Shown here: positions 32,289 through 41,341 of the stretch, one piece after another
How the letters are laid out: every line of letters starts with the position of its first letter
Numbering within the stretch: the first letter of the stretch is position 1
NCBI GenBank assembly: GCA_036004365.1
Contig: DASYRN010000030.1
Span: forward strand, 17,681-81,680
Reading direction: 5' to 3'
DNA: 64,000 bases
From: DP-36 sp036004365
GTDB lineage: Bacteria; Desulfobacterota; Binatia; UBA9968
Notes under the pieces: generated by a model
Databases searched by the model: none
Told to the model about the DNA's origin: nothing
Seen by the model: only the letters and a program-made list of their open reading frames with translations
Translations under genes and position numbers: made by a program

Positions 32289-33629
32289 ATGGACTTGACA
32301 AATCTTCACATGCTCTCTGCGTCGGACGCGGCGCGTCTGATCCGTGACGGCGCCATCAGCTCTGAGCAGTTGGTTGAAGCGTGCTTGGCGCGGGTGCGCG
32401 AGATGGACGAGCAAGTGCAGGCCTGGGCGTTTCTTGATCCGGATCACGCCTTAACACAAGCGCGCGCGGCCGATGAGTTACGCCTCTCCGGACGACCTAT
32501 CGGTCTGCTGCATGGCGTACCCGTCGGTATCAAGGACATCTTCGACACCGCCGACATGCCGACCGAGAACGGTTCCGTGCTCCACCTGGGGCGCACGCCC
32601 TCCCGTGACGCAACCGTGGTCGCAATGTTACGCGGCGCCGGCGCAGTGATTATGGGTAAGACTGTAACGACGGAATTTGCTTACTTCGGGCCCGGCAAGA
32701 CGCGCAACCCGCACAACCCCGAGCACACGCCGGGCGGTTCTTCAAGCGGCTCGGCCGCGGCCGTGGCCGCCGGCATGGTTTCGCTCGCACTCGGCAGCCA
32801 GACGAACGGCTCGGTCATTCGCCCGGCGGCGTTTTGCGGCGTTCTCGGTTTCAAACCAACCTACGGACTGATTCCGCGTTATGGAATACTCACCCTATCC
32901 CGGACGCTCGATCACGTTGGACTGTTCGCGCGCACGGTCGAGGACATCGCGTTGCTGGCGGAGCAACTCGTCGGGTACGACGAGCACGATCCCGACACGC
33001 GGCCGCGCGCGCGCATCCCATTCGTCGAGGTGGCGGCCGAAGAGCCGCCGCTGCCGCCGATGTTCGCGTTCATGAAGACGCCGTACTGGGAGAGCGCAGA
33101 CGAGGAGACGAAAGAAGGGTTCGCGGAGCTCATCGAGCAGTTGGGCGATCGTGTCGAGGAGATTGAGCTCTTCCCATCGGCGGCTGAGGCGTGGGAGTGG
33201 CATCGCATAATTATGGAAGCCGAGATGGCGGCGAATCTCGAGCCGGAGTGGGAACGGGGCCGCGACCGGTTGTCAGAATCGCTGCGGGCGCAGATCGAAC
33301 GCGGCCGAAAAGTGAGCGCGCTCGATTACCAGCGCGCGGTCGCCCAGATTCGACCGATTCACGAGAGTTTTTTAGAGCTGTTCGAGCAGCGCTATGACGC
33401 GATCCTGACCCCGGCCGCTCCGGGCACCGCGCCCAAGGGTCTTGCCTCGACTGGGGACCCCTCATTCTGCACCTTGTGGACGCTTTGTGGAATGCCGGCC
33501 ATAAGCCTGCCGCTTCTGCAAAGCGTGAGCGGTCTGCCGCTCGGCGTTCAGCTCATCGGCCCGCGCGATGGCGATGCGCGCCTTCTGCGCACCGCGCGAT
33601 GGTTGGCCGCCCAGGTCGCGACCGGCTGA
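32289..33629 (+). CDS. Amidase (amidase signature family)
   Basis: 446 residues from ATG 32289 (AGGAAA upstream). Ser-cisSer-Lys triad: Lys in GVPVGIKDIFDTADMPTENGS, then PGGSSSGSAAAVAAGMVSLALGSQTNGSVIRPAAFCGVLGFKPTYG with the two serines in the GGSSSGS loop and TNGSVIRPA. Ends with LWTLCGMPAISLPLL, GLPLGVQLIGPRDGDARLL. Hydrolyses an amide of unknown acid; may supply the TRAP substrate. Flanked on both sides by 124-bp foldback elements. Confidence 0.92.
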   Translation: MDLTNLHMLSASDAARLIRDGAISSEQLVEACLARVREMDEQVQAWAFLDPDHALTQARAADELRLSGRPIGLLHGVPVGIKDIFDTADMPTENGSVLHLGRTPSRDATVVAMLRGAGAVIMGKTVTTEFAYFGPGKTRNPHNPEHTPGGSSSGSAAAVAAGMVSLALGSQTNGSVIRPAAFCGVLGFKPTYGLIPRYGILTLSRTLDHVGLFARTVEDIALLAEQLVGYDEHDPDTRPRARIPFVEVAAEEPPLPPMFAFMKTPYWESADEETKEGFAELIEQLGDRVEEIELFPSAAEAWEWHRIIMEAEMAANLEPEWERGRDRLSESLRAQIERGRKVSALDYQRAVAQIRPIHESFLELFEQRYDAILTPAAPGTAPKGLASTGDPSFCTLWTLCGMPAISLPLLQSVSGLPLGVQLIGPRDGDARLLRTARWLAAQVATG

Positions 33630-33630
33630 C

Positions 33631-33754
33631 CGCCGGCGCGATAAGCGGCGCATCCCTGCGTTCTCGGTCGTCGGGCATCCTCAGCGTAGCAACCACGTAC
33701 GCTTCCGGCGCCCTCCTCACTCGGGCCTTGGGCTGCTTGCTTCTCGCGCCGGCG
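33631..33754. repeat. 124-bp intergenic foldback element, copy B
   Basis: Begins one base after the amidase TGA. Arms CGCCGGCGCGATAAG (33631-33645) and CTTCTCGCGCCGGCG (33740-33754), 14 of 15 pairs. Core TGCGTTCTCGGTCGTCGGGCATCC, AACCACGTACGCTTCCGG, CCCTCCTCACTCGGGCCTTG: highly similar to copy A, while the arms differ but remain complementary. Confidence 0.85.
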
Positions 33755-33770
33755 AATCCCCGCTTTGACC

Positions 33771-33803
33771 GGCGATATACGTTGCCTAACTTCGTTTATC
33801 GCC
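33771..33803. other. Hairpin and GC-rich remnant after copy B
   Basis: GGCGATATACG / CGTTTATCGCC, 10 of 11 pairs, immediately downstream of copy B. The following sequence to 33900 (AAGTACGCCTC, GCGCCTCGTTGTGCTCG) recalls the core of the foldback elements and could be a decayed further copy. No gene is present before the mgtC 3' end. Confidence 0.5.
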
Positions 33804-33941
33804 CTTCGCTCTCCCTGCGGCGTAACATCTCAAGTACGCCTCATTCGGCTCGGGGCTCGCGCCTCGTTGTGCTCGTTTCTTGGCCCGGCACTTTCCTGGG
33901 CGGGGGAGTGGCGCCAGATTGACCGTCCGGAATAATTTTAG

Positions 33942-34583
33942 CTAATATCTTACTTCCTTCACTGTAGGGGATTTGAGGAGTTTTTCTAGTAGGGGGTTGT
34001 GCCGAGCTTTTCTCCCCGAAAGTGTTATCTCGTAGAAATAACGGTTATCGGACTTCACTTGCTTACTGCTTAGTACTTTTAATTCGCATGAATCGAGTGC
34101 GAGGCCCAATTCTCTGACCGCTTCATCTTCGGTCGACAATATCACATGGTAGGTCCTGGTAGTGTGGAATCGGTCTACTAGATTCTCGAATTTCCGGAAT
34201 AAAAAGAGAATAGTCAAGGCCAGGGCAGTTCCTATAGCACTTATTCCATAATAGCCAGCCCCGATCCCCATCCCTATGGAAGCGACAAACCAAATTGTGG
34301 CGGCTGTCGTAAGTCCCAGAACAGCCTCTCCACGTCGTATGATAGCTCCTGCACCTAAAAAGCCTATGCCCGATACAATTTGCGCGGCAATGCGCGATGA
34401 GTCAGTTCCAGGAATAGTTCCAATCTTTAAGGAGAAGATGGTGAAAAGCGTTGAGCCAACACAGATCAGCGTATTTGTCCTGAAACCTGCTGGCTTATCA
34501 TAGAGCTCCCTCTCCCACCCTATGATCCCTCCCAAAAGAAGAGCGAATAAAAGCTTAACTAGATCGTCTGCGTCTACCAGCAT
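33942..34583 (-). CDS. MgtC/SapB-family membrane protein
   Basis: 213 residues. DLVKLLFALLLGGIIGWERELYDKPAGFRTNTLICVGSTLFTIFS and RIAAQIVSGIGFLGAGAIIRRGEAVLGLTTAATIWFVASIGMGIGAGYY are the MgtC/SapB domain with its four or five helices, followed by an ACT-like cytoplasmic end (YHVILSTEDEAVRELGLALDSCELKVLSSKQV). Associated with Mg2+ limitation and phosphate homeostasis. Single gene. Confidence 0.9.
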   Translation of the reverse strand: MLVDADDLVKLLFALLLGGIIGWERELYDKPAGFRTNTLICVGSTLFTIFSLKIGTIPGTDSSRIAAQIVSGIGFLGAGAIIRRGEAVLGLTTAATIWFVASIGMGIGAGYYGISAIGTALALTILFLFRKFENLVDRFHTTRTYHVILSTEDEAVRELGLALDSCELKVLSSKQVKSDNRYFYEITLSGRKARHNPLLEKLLKSPTVKEVRY

Positions 34584-34759
34584 GGTTTTTAATAATACAA
34601 GATTCTCGAATCCGGGTAAAAACCGTATGTCGAACCGGCTTTATGATCAAAACTGCTTCCGTCAAAATTGGATCCGGCCACAGGGTGGAGATCCGCGTGC
34701 TCTATCTTCTTGTCTTCCGCTTAGCCTCCCCTTTTGATTATCCTGTCTTCGTTTATAGG

Positions 34760-35614
34760 CTATTGCCGTTTCATTTGTCCAGAAGGAAACTCTTGTTGAA
34801 GGCGCCTGGCTTGAACCCGCTCGATGAAGTTCTTCAAGACGGCAAAATAGGGGTCGCCTCCGACGATATAGGTATCGTTATGATGTGCGCCGCGAATCGT
34901 ATAAAACTCTTTGGGCTCGGGAGCTGCCTCAAAGACCTTCCCGCCCTGAGAAAAGGGGACGACTTCATCCTGGTCGCCGTGGAGAACAAGGAGCGGGACA
35001 TTGATTTTCTTGACCTTCTCAATTGTGTCATAGCGGGTGCGGAGAAAAGATCCGATTGGGAGAAGCGGGAAAGCTGCCCGGGCCATCTCCCTAACAGACA
35101 CGAAGGGAGACTCCAGAATAAGAGCCAGGCACTCTTCGCGTGTAGCTAACTCGGCTGCCACGGCTGCGCCCAAGGAGCGGCCGAAGAGAACGATCTTTTT
35201 GGAATCGATATCGCTTCTAGAGCGCAGGTACCGAAGTGCCGCTTCCGCGTCTCTGTAAGTTCCTTCCTCGGAGATTCTCCCCTCACTCCGACCATAGCCT
35301 CGGTAGTCGAAAATGAAGATGTTCAGGCCCACTTTTTCGTGCAGGAGCTTGATGTTCTCTACTCGGTGGCTAATATTGCCCGCGTTGCCGTGAGACCAGA
35401 GCATCGTGATGGTCGAGGCCTGTGACGGGACAAACCAACCGTTCAGCCGGACTCCATCGCTGGTAAAAAAAAAGATATCTTCGAATGGAAGCCCGACCTG
35501 CCTTGGAGTTATCTCAATCCTAGAAGCGGGATAAAAGATAAATCTTTCCTCTATTAAACATCCCCAGAAGAATAACGGGCCGAGCGCCGCCAGAATAGAT
35601 CCGGCTTTAGTCAT
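34760..35614 (-). CDS. Alpha/beta hydrolase (lipoprotein-like)
   Basis: 284 residues from ATG 35614; a GTG at 35674, directly after the stop of the upstream gene, would add 20 residues. From 35614 the product has a signal with lipobox FWGC, so secretion as lipoprotein is likely. Hydrolase motifs: FFFTSDGVRLNGWFVPSQASTITMLWSHGNAGNISHR (oxyanion HGN), nucleophile elbow VLFGRSLGAAVAAELA (GRSLG), Asp in VLHGDQDEVVP and His in RGAHHND. Resembles the YqiA/BEM46-like DUF-type hydrolases. Confidence 0.85.
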   Translation of the reverse strand: MTKAGSILAALGPLFFWGCLIEERFIFYPASRIEITPRQVGLPFEDIFFFTSDGVRLNGWFVPSQASTITMLWSHGNAGNISHRVENIKLLHEKVGLNIFIFDYRGYGRSEGRISEEGTYRDAEAALRYLRSRSDIDSKKIVLFGRSLGAAVAAELATREECLALILESPFVSVREMARAAFPLLPIGSFLRTRYDTIEKVKKINVPLLVLHGDQDEVVPFSQGGKVFEAAPEPKEFYTIRGAHHNDTYIVGGDPYFAVLKNFIERVQARRLQQEFPSGQMKRQ

Positions 35615-35674
35615 CGTTAGGGTCGCAAGAGGGGGAAATTTAAGGACGGAAATTGTTCGCTTCGATTCTGACAC

Positions 35675-36193
35675 TCAGTGTTTGTGTTCTTCTCGCAGCT
35701 TCCACTCCAGGCCGTCGATGATGCATTCGACGCTGGCCTGAAGAATGTCTTCGGCGACACCGACGGTTCCCCATCTTTCCCGGCCGTCGGAAAATATTCC
35801 CAGCACGCGAACCGGCCCGCCCGCCCCTTTTTCTTCTTCGTCCATAACCGGCTCCCCGTGGTGCAACAAGCGAACATCGAATTCTTCCAAACGCACTTCG
35901 GAGAGCTGAGGATAGTGTTTTTCCAAGACCTTGCGCATCGCATTGTCGACAGCATGGACGGGCCCTCGACCGCTTGCTGCCACCAGCTCCTCTTCTCCGA
36001 AGATCTCGATCAAGACGGATGCCTCGGTCGTGTTTGCTACTTCCATGGCTTGGAAGTCCACTTGATCGTCGATCCTGCACTTGAGGACCTTGAAGGGCTT
36101 CAGATAGTCTTCCCTCTTCCGGATTGCAGCGAGCTCGAAAGAGGCCCATGCGCCATCCAAGCGGAAGAAATCCTCTCTGAGGTCTCTTGCCAT
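35675..36193 (-). CDS. Stand-alone LeuA/CimA-type allosteric (dimerisation) domain
   Basis: 172 residues from ATG 36193 (AAGGGGGTG upstream; a GTG at 36199 is possible). From FFRLDGAWASFELAAIRKREDYLKPFKVLKCRI to VANTTEASVLIEIFGEEELVAASGRGPVHAVDNAMRKVLEKHYPQLSEVRLEEFDVRLL and WGTVGVAEDILQASVECIIDGLEWKL it follows the C-terminal regulatory domain of citramalate/2-isopropylmalate synthase, which binds the branched-chain end product. The N-terminal TIM barrel (HMGL-like) is completely absent. Own start and ribosome site suggest a real small gene rather than a fragment. Confidence 0.75.
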   Translation of the reverse strand: MARDLREDFFRLDGAWASFELAAIRKREDYLKPFKVLKCRIDDQVDFQAMEVANTTEASVLIEIFGEEELVAASGRGPVHAVDNAMRKVLEKHYPQLSEVRLEEFDVRLLHHGEPVMDEEEKGAGGPVRVLGIFSDGRERWGTVGVAEDILQASVECIIDGLEWKLREEHKH

Positions 36194-36359
36194 AGACACC
36201 CCCTTTTATTTTAAAGGGCGCGCACCTGCTAAGAGTATAAAGCGTGCCCATTATATCTCCGTCCCATAAAATGGCTAGAGGAAAAGCCCTGCTTCAGGGA
36301 GCCTGAACCTGCGAGGATTCTTTTCAAGAACCCCTAAGTTTGGTAATATTGACGTTGTT

Positions 36360-36929
36360 ATGGAAAAAAGGACTTTGAGCGACCAATTACAGGCTTTCTT
36401 CTACAACTTAACCTGCCAAAGCTTCTGGCAACTTGGCATCAATGATGCCACGGTAGCGCGCTATGTCGCGGATGTTTTGGCTGATTTCGCCCGCACGGAC
36501 AGGCTCTATCGGATTCGGTCTCGTGCCGGGAAAAAGCTCGACAATGTCGTGGAAATCTTGGCGGAGACGCGACCTGAAACCATGAGGGAAAACCGCTTGC
36601 TTCAGGAAAGAGCGCTGCGGAAATACCTTGGGGATTATGCCCTATTTATGAGCGGTATCTTTCGCTCCTATGTCGAGGGCAAGGGCTTTCTCGATTACTA
36701 TCTCCGGGAAGGGAGTCGCTCTTACTGGACTGTCTCTGAGCTTGATCTGTCTCTGTACCGCACGGGGTTTATTCTCTTTCAAGACCTCTCAAAGAAGTTT
36801 GAATACTATTCGGGAGCTCTCGACTATATGCGCAAGGCCTACTTTGTCCCAGATCCCGGAGAGGATCCCTTTGCGGGCTTCTTAAAGAAGATCGAAGGCT
36901 GGGTCAAAGTCAATCTGGTCGAAAACTAA
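36360..36929 (+). CDS. Conserved hypothetical protein
   Basis: 189 residues, soluble, mostly helical: LSDQLQAFFYNLTCQSFWQLGINDATVARYVADVLADFARTDRLYRI near the start, SYVEGKGFLDYYLREGSRSYWTVSELDLSLYRTGFILFQDLSKKFEYYSGALDYMRKAYF in the middle. I do not recognise it. It precedes mltG by 40 bp on the same strand; possibly cotranscribed. Confidence 0.55.
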   Translation: MEKRTLSDQLQAFFYNLTCQSFWQLGINDATVARYVADVLADFARTDRLYRIRSRAGKKLDNVVEILAETRPETMRENRLLQERALRKYLGDYALFMSGIFRSYVEGKGFLDYYLREGSRSYWTVSELDLSLYRTGFILFQDLSKKFEYYSGALDYMRKAYFVPDPGEDPFAGFLKKIEGWVKVNLVEN

Positions 36930-36969
36930 TCTGACTCGTCGCTTATTCCCCCCTCGGAATCTCGGGAGC

Positions 36970-37989
36970 ATGGAAGCCGTGAAATATTTTGTTCTCACGC
37001 TTCTCTTTCTCTTGCTTTCGTCGTTGCTTCTTTTCGGCTTTGTCCTGGTTTTCATCTTTTCTCCTCAGCAACAAAAACCGCAAAGCGTCGAGGTAAAAGT
37101 AGAACGAGGCGAGCCCTTCTCTTCCGTCGTGCGGAACCTGAAGGATCGCGGGGTGATCCAAAACGAAAGACTTTTCTCACTTTGGGCCCGTCTTTGGGCC
37201 ACTGACAGGCAGATTCACTGGGGTCTTTATCGCTTCGAACTCCCCCTGTCTCTTCAGGAGATCCTGGACCAGATGCGGTTGGGTAGAGGGGTCTTTTATC
37301 GCGTGACGATTCGCGAGGGGTTGACCCTAAAAGAGATCGCCGATCTCCTCGAAAAGGAAGGGGTTGCCAAGAGGGACCAATTCCTCAAGGACGCCTCGGA
37401 TCCCGGGCTTCTCAGTCACGCCGGACTTGCGGCTGACGGATTCGAGGGGTACCTGTTTCCGGATACCTACTATTTCACGCCCTTTGTCACGGAGAGAGAG
37501 ATTCTGGTGACGATGACGACGCAGTTCCGCCGCGCGTTTACGTCGGAAATGAGACTTAGAGCGCGCGAGATAGGGCTCAATCTCCACGAGGTCGTAACCT
37601 TGGCCTCCTTGATTGAAAAGGAGGCCGGCGTCGACGAGGAGCGTCCTTTGGTCTCTGCAGTTTTTCATAATCGGTTGAAGAAGAAGATGCTCCTGCAGAG
37701 CGATCCCACCGTGATCTATGGCTTGAAGAACTTCTCCGGTGACTTGACCCGCAAGGATCTTCAAAACCGCAACCCCTACAACACCTACCGCATCCTAGGA
37801 CTTCCGCCTGCGCCGATTTGCAGCCCGAGTTTCGCTTCGCTTATGGCGGCGCTCTATCCCGCGCCTGTGCCCTATCTCTATTTTGTGTCGAAAAACGACG
37901 GCACCCATCTTTTCTCAGTGAATTTCAACGAGCACGACCGGGCGGTCAAAGCCTACCAGAGTAAAAGGCGACCTCTGGCCAAGCCATAG
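36970..37989 (+). CDS. mltG: Endolytic transglycosylase MltG
   Basis: 339 residues. N-terminal membrane anchor (VLTLLFLLLSSLLLFGFVLVFIF), LysM-like segment (VEVKVERGEPFSSVVRNLKDRGVIQNERLFSLWAR), then the YceG catalytic domain: GYLFPDTYYF, LASLIEKEAGVDEERPLVSAVFHNRLKKKMLLQSDPTVIYG with catalytic Glu in IEKEAG, and NPYNTYRILGLPPAPICSPSFASLMAALYPAPVPYLYFVSKNDGTHLFS. It cleaves nascent glycan strands at the membrane. Sits before the MoxR-type operon. Confidence 0.93.
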   Translation: MEAVKYFVLTLLFLLLSSLLLFGFVLVFIFSPQQQKPQSVEVKVERGEPFSSVVRNLKDRGVIQNERLFSLWARLWATDRQIHWGLYRFELPLSLQEILDQMRLGRGVFYRVTIREGLTLKEIADLLEKEGVAKRDQFLKDASDPGLLSHAGLAADGFEGYLFPDTYYFTPFVTEREILVTMTTQFRRAFTSEMRLRAREIGLNLHEVVTLASLIEKEAGVDEERPLVSAVFHNRLKKKMLLQSDPTVIYGLKNFSGDLTRKDLQNRNPYNTYRILGLPPAPICSPSFASLMAALYPAPVPYLYFVSKNDGTHLFSVNFNEHDRAVKAYQSKRRPLAKP

Positions 37990-38039
37990 AAGTTCGGGGT
38001 GCTGTTAGGGTTTGATTCCGGACGTGTTATAAAGGAAAG

Positions 38040-39401
38040 ATGGAAGTGCAGGCATCGGCAAGAGAGATGGGGCCTCCTGAGCTATTTGTGGATCGTTTAT
38101 CTCTCCGGCTCAGGCGGCAGGCTTTTTGGGATCGTTTTCTTGTCCTTTTTCCTCCTCTTTCAGTCCTTTCCTATCTGTCATTCTATCTTGGTCGAGCTGC
38201 TTGGTTCGGCCAAGAGGCTCTCTTCTTTTCAGGAATCGCTCTGGCCGGTATTGCTTTAATTCTCATGGGTTTGCGATTTTTCTTTGGGAAACCCAAAGCC
38301 TCCCTTGCGGCGCGGTTCATTGACGAGAAAGTAGCCGCCGAGGAACGCTTTCTTACATTGACGACTCTGAGTCCCGCCCATTCTCCTGGTCCCCTGGTGG
38401 CCCGGCTGCGGCAAGAAGCGGCAGCGTTCTTGGATCGCATCGATCTAAGACGAGACTTTCCCTATCGAGTGAAACGCTCCTTCGTTGCTTCGCTGATCGC
38501 TTCTTTGGCCGTGATCCTGTTGTTTCATCTGATTTTACTGGTCGGGGCTTGGTTTGCCCCTCCGATCGCGCCGACGAAAGAGCTGCTCCTATTAAGCGAA
38601 AAGTTGGCCCAGGTGCCGCACCTCTCTTCCTTAGCTCGGGACATTCAGAGCTTAATAAACAAATTTGAAAATGAAAAACTGTCCGGTGGGGAGAAGCAAT
38701 CGCTGATCCAAGAGCTGCAGGAAAAAATAGAGAATCAACTCAAAGTTGAGCCTCAGGAGGACCAAAGTCAGAAGGATCTTCTGAATCAAGCGGGGAATGC
38801 GCTCAAAAACTTGGAGCAGGGCGAAAAGCAAAAGCAGGAGCAGCAGGAAGGAGGGGGGGGAATCACGACCAATCTTCCGGACGAGGGTGAGGGCCAGAAA
38901 GAAAAGCAGAGCAAAGGAGGGGGCGAGGAGGAGCCCCGCGATCCCAGTCTCGCACAGAGCTCAGATGCTAAGGGCGGGCAGAGCGCCCAGGGAGAGACAA
39001 AGGAACCGGGCGACGCGCAGAGAGAAGGGGGAAAGGGTCAAAAGACAGACGATAAGCTTAGAGACGAGAAACAGAAAGGTAAAGATTCAGACATGGCAAA
39101 GTCTGAACATGAGGGGAAAGGGAATGTGAACGAAGAAATTCCCCAAGGGCCTCCTCCCGCGGATCGCTTCCTGAAACCAGGGGAGCAGGGAGAGGGGGGT
39201 GTTAAGGGTGCTCGTTTTGTGACCGTCGAGCTGCCGGAAGCGGAGGCCGAGAGAGCGTCAGGCGCAGGCGGTTCCGCAAAAAGAAAACCGGTTCAGCCCA
39301 AGCTTCCGGTCAGCAACGTTCCTCTGCGCCAGCCGGATTCGCCAGAGGCCTCGGCTGAGAAGCAGCCTTTGCCTTTGGAATACCGTGGGTTGATTCGTTA
39401 G
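38040..39401 (+). CDS. Membrane protein of the MoxR/DUF58 operon (DUF4175-like)
   Basis: 453 residues. Two N-terminal helices (FLVLFPPLSVLSYLSFYLG, LFFSGIALAGIALILMGLRFFF), a third at about 155-180 (VASLIASLAVILLFHLILLVGAW), then a long hydrophilic region extremely rich in Gln, Glu, Lys and Gly (residues about 240-380) and ending with DRFLKPGEQGEGGVKGARFVTVELPEAE. The pattern resembles DUF4175-type proteins next to MoxR. AAGGAA precedes ATG 38040. Function unknown; assumed to be a membrane scaffold in the complex. Confidence 0.65.
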   Translation: MEVQASAREMGPPELFVDRLSLRLRRQAFWDRFLVLFPPLSVLSYLSFYLGRAAWFGQEALFFSGIALAGIALILMGLRFFFGKPKASLAARFIDEKVAAEERFLTLTTLSPAHSPGPLVARLRQEAAAFLDRIDLRRDFPYRVKRSFVASLIASLAVILLFHLILLVGAWFAPPIAPTKELLLLSEKLAQVPHLSSLARDIQSLINKFENEKLSGGEKQSLIQELQEKIENQLKVEPQEDQSQKDLLNQAGNALKNLEQGEKQKQEQQEGGGGITTNLPDEGEGQKEKQSKGGGEEEPRDPSLAQSSDAKGGQSAQGETKEPGDAQREGGKGQKTDDKLRDEKQKGKDSDMAKSEHEGKGNVNEEIPQGPPPADRFLKPGEQGEGGVKGARFVTVELPEAEAERASGAGGSAKRKPVQPKLPVSNVPLRQPDSPEASAEKQPLPLEYRGLIR

Positions 39402-39411
39402 GCGGAAGGTC

Positions 39412-40398
39412 ATGAAACCAGAAGAGTTCAAAAAGATATTTTTTTCCCTGGAGGCTGAGGTAAAAAAAATCATTGTCGGCCATGAGGATGTGATCCGCAA
39501 GGTTGTTCTCGCGTTCTTTGCCGGCGGACATGTGTTGCTCGAAGGGGTGCCGGGCCTAGGTAAGACCTTGCTCGTCAAGTCTCTAAGCCGCGCCGTGGGG
39601 CTTTCTTTCAAACGCGTTCAATTCACGCCGGATCTGATGCCGTCGGATATTGTCGGGACCCAGGTGCTCACGGAAAGCGACGGGCGGAGAGAATTTCAGT
39701 TTAAGAAAGGACCGATCTTTGCCCACGTCGTTTTGGCAGATGAGATCAACCGGGCGACGCCCAAAACCCAGTCGGCGGTTCTCGAAGCGATGGAGGAGCG
39801 GCAGGTGACGGTCTTCGGCGAGACCTTTTCTCTCGAAGCACCCTTTATGGTCCTCGCGACGCAGAATCCAATCGAATTGGAGGGCACCTATCCGCTGCCG
39901 GAAGCTCAGCTCGACCGGTTCTTCTTCAAGCTCCTGGTGAGTCCGCCTGCGCCGAGTGAGTTGGAAGAGATTCTGCGCCGCACGACAGGCGCCGAGGAAC
40001 ATGAGGCTAAACAAGTTCTGCGCAAGGATGGCGCGCATGTCATCGAAGAGATGCAGCTCTTGCTGCGACAAGTCCTCATAGCGCCTCCTCTGGAGAATTA
40101 TGTGGTTCGGTTGGTTCATGCCACGCAGCCGATGGGATCAAAGGGAAGCCCTATCGTCTCCGAGGTCAAAGATTTCCTTCGCTTCGGCTCCAGTCCGCGC
40201 GGAGCGCAATCCATGATTTTGGGCGCGAAAGGGAATGCCTTGGTCGAGGGCAGAGTCAACGTGAGTTATGAGGACATCGAGGCGATGCTCTATCCTTCTT
40301 TGCGTCACCGTTTGATTCTCAATTTCCAAGCGGAAGCAGAAAACGTGAGCGCGGACCAGATTCTGGCGGCGGTCGTCAAAAAGATCCCGCGCGATTAG
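39412..40398 (+). CDS. MoxR-family AAA+ ATPase
   Basis: 328 residues. Walker A GVPGLGKTLLVKSL, Walker B HVVLADEINRATPKTQSAVLEAMEERQVTVFG (DEINRA is diagnostic), sensor 1 MVLATQNPIELEGTYPLPEAQLDRFFF. MoxR ATPases act as chaperones that assemble or activate vWA-domain partners and metal enzymes; here the partners are the following DUF58 and vWA genes. 10 bp after the DUF4175-like gene. Confidence 0.95.
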   Translation: MKPEEFKKIFFSLEAEVKKIIVGHEDVIRKVVLAFFAGGHVLLEGVPGLGKTLLVKSLSRAVGLSFKRVQFTPDLMPSDIVGTQVLTESDGRREFQFKKGPIFAHVVLADEINRATPKTQSAVLEAMEERQVTVFGETFSLEAPFMVLATQNPIELEGTYPLPEAQLDRFFFKLLVSPPAPSELEEILRRTTGAEEHEAKQVLRKDGAHVIEEMQLLLRQVLIAPPLENYVVRLVHATQPMGSKGSPIVSEVKDFLRFGSSPRGAQSMILGAKGNALVEGRVNVSYEDIEAMLYPSLRHRLILNFQAEAENVSADQILAAVVKKIPRD

Positions 40399-40442
40399 GC
40401 TCGGCCGTCTCGAGGTTATTTTTTTCGCGTGTCATAAGAGTC

Positions 40443-41336
40443 ATGCTGCCCGCGCCTTTTACTTCGGATTTCCTGAATCGTCTGGAAGCTCTCCGGCTCC
40501 GCACGCGGAAGGAGGTTCTCGGGGGTCGTCAGGGAAGTTATGCCTCTCCGCGTCGAGGAATGAGTCTGGAGTTCGCCGATTACCGGCGCTACTCGCCGGG
40601 AGATGATATCCGCTATCTCGATTGGGGAATTTTTGCCCGCACCGACCGGTTTTATATCAGGCTCTTTCGCGAGGAGGTCGATCTTTTCGTCTACCTTTTC
40701 ATCGATGCGAGCGGTTCGATGGCTTTCCCCTCGACGCAGGAGAAATTTTCTTCGGCGGGCCATATTGCACTCGCTCTGGCCTATGTGGTCTTGGCGAATC
40801 ATGACCACGTGAAGCTTCATTTCTTGCAAGAGGGCTCCGCTGTCACGACCTCTCCGTTTTACCGCGGGAGGAACAGAATCGTCGACTGCATCGGTTTTTT
40901 TTCTCGTATCTCGCCCGATGGTCCGCTGGAGTTCGCTCATTCTTTGGGAGAGCATTTAAGGGGGATCCGACGCCCTGGAAAAGCCGTGATCCTCTCTGAT
41001 TTCCTCATGCCGGCTCCTTCGTACCAACAGGGGCTCAATATGCTGCGCGCATTTAATCTGGATATTTCGGTGATCCAGGTGCTGGGGCGGCAGGAGATCG
41101 ACCCGCCCTTTTCTGACCAGAGCCTGGCGCTGGTGGATAGCGAAAGCCGAGCGGAAATCAGACTTCAGTGGAATCGGAATCTCCGTAAGAGGTACCAGGA
41201 AAAATTGAAACGCCACAACCTCGAGCTGCGGAGCGTTTGCCACCAGGCTGGAATTCATTATTCCCTTTTCGTAACCGATCAAGTGTTAACCGACTTCGTA
41301 CTTGAGACACTTCCTGCCGTTGGCCTCTTTAAGTAA
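40443..41336 (+). CDS. DUF58-domain (degenerate vWA) protein
   Basis: 297 residues. DUF58 signature: REVLGGRQGSYASPRRGMSLEFADYRRYSPGDDIRYLDWGIFARTDRFYIRLFREEVDLFVYLFIDASGSMAF. The DASGS part is the MIDAS of a vWA fold. Invariably linked to MoxR; thought to form a complex with it. 5 bp before the BatA-like gene. Confidence 0.93.
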   Translation: MLPAPFTSDFLNRLEALRLRTRKEVLGGRQGSYASPRRGMSLEFADYRRYSPGDDIRYLDWGIFARTDRFYIRLFREEVDLFVYLFIDASGSMAFPSTQEKFSSAGHIALALAYVVLANHDHVKLHFLQEGSAVTTSPFYRGRNRIVDCIGFFSRISPDGPLEFAHSLGEHLRGIRRPGKAVILSDFLMPAPSYQQGLNMLRAFNLDISVIQVLGRQEIDPPFSDQSLALVDSESRAEIRLQWNRNLRKRYQEKLKRHNLELRSVCHQAGIHYSLFVTDQVLTDFVLETLPAVGLFK

Positions 41337-41341
41337 CGTCT

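Noticed and set aside
35640..36251. 203-codon frame overlapping the LeuA-type domain gene
   Set aside because: Arg/Gly-rich shadow in the other frame; the motifs belong to the frame starting at 36193.
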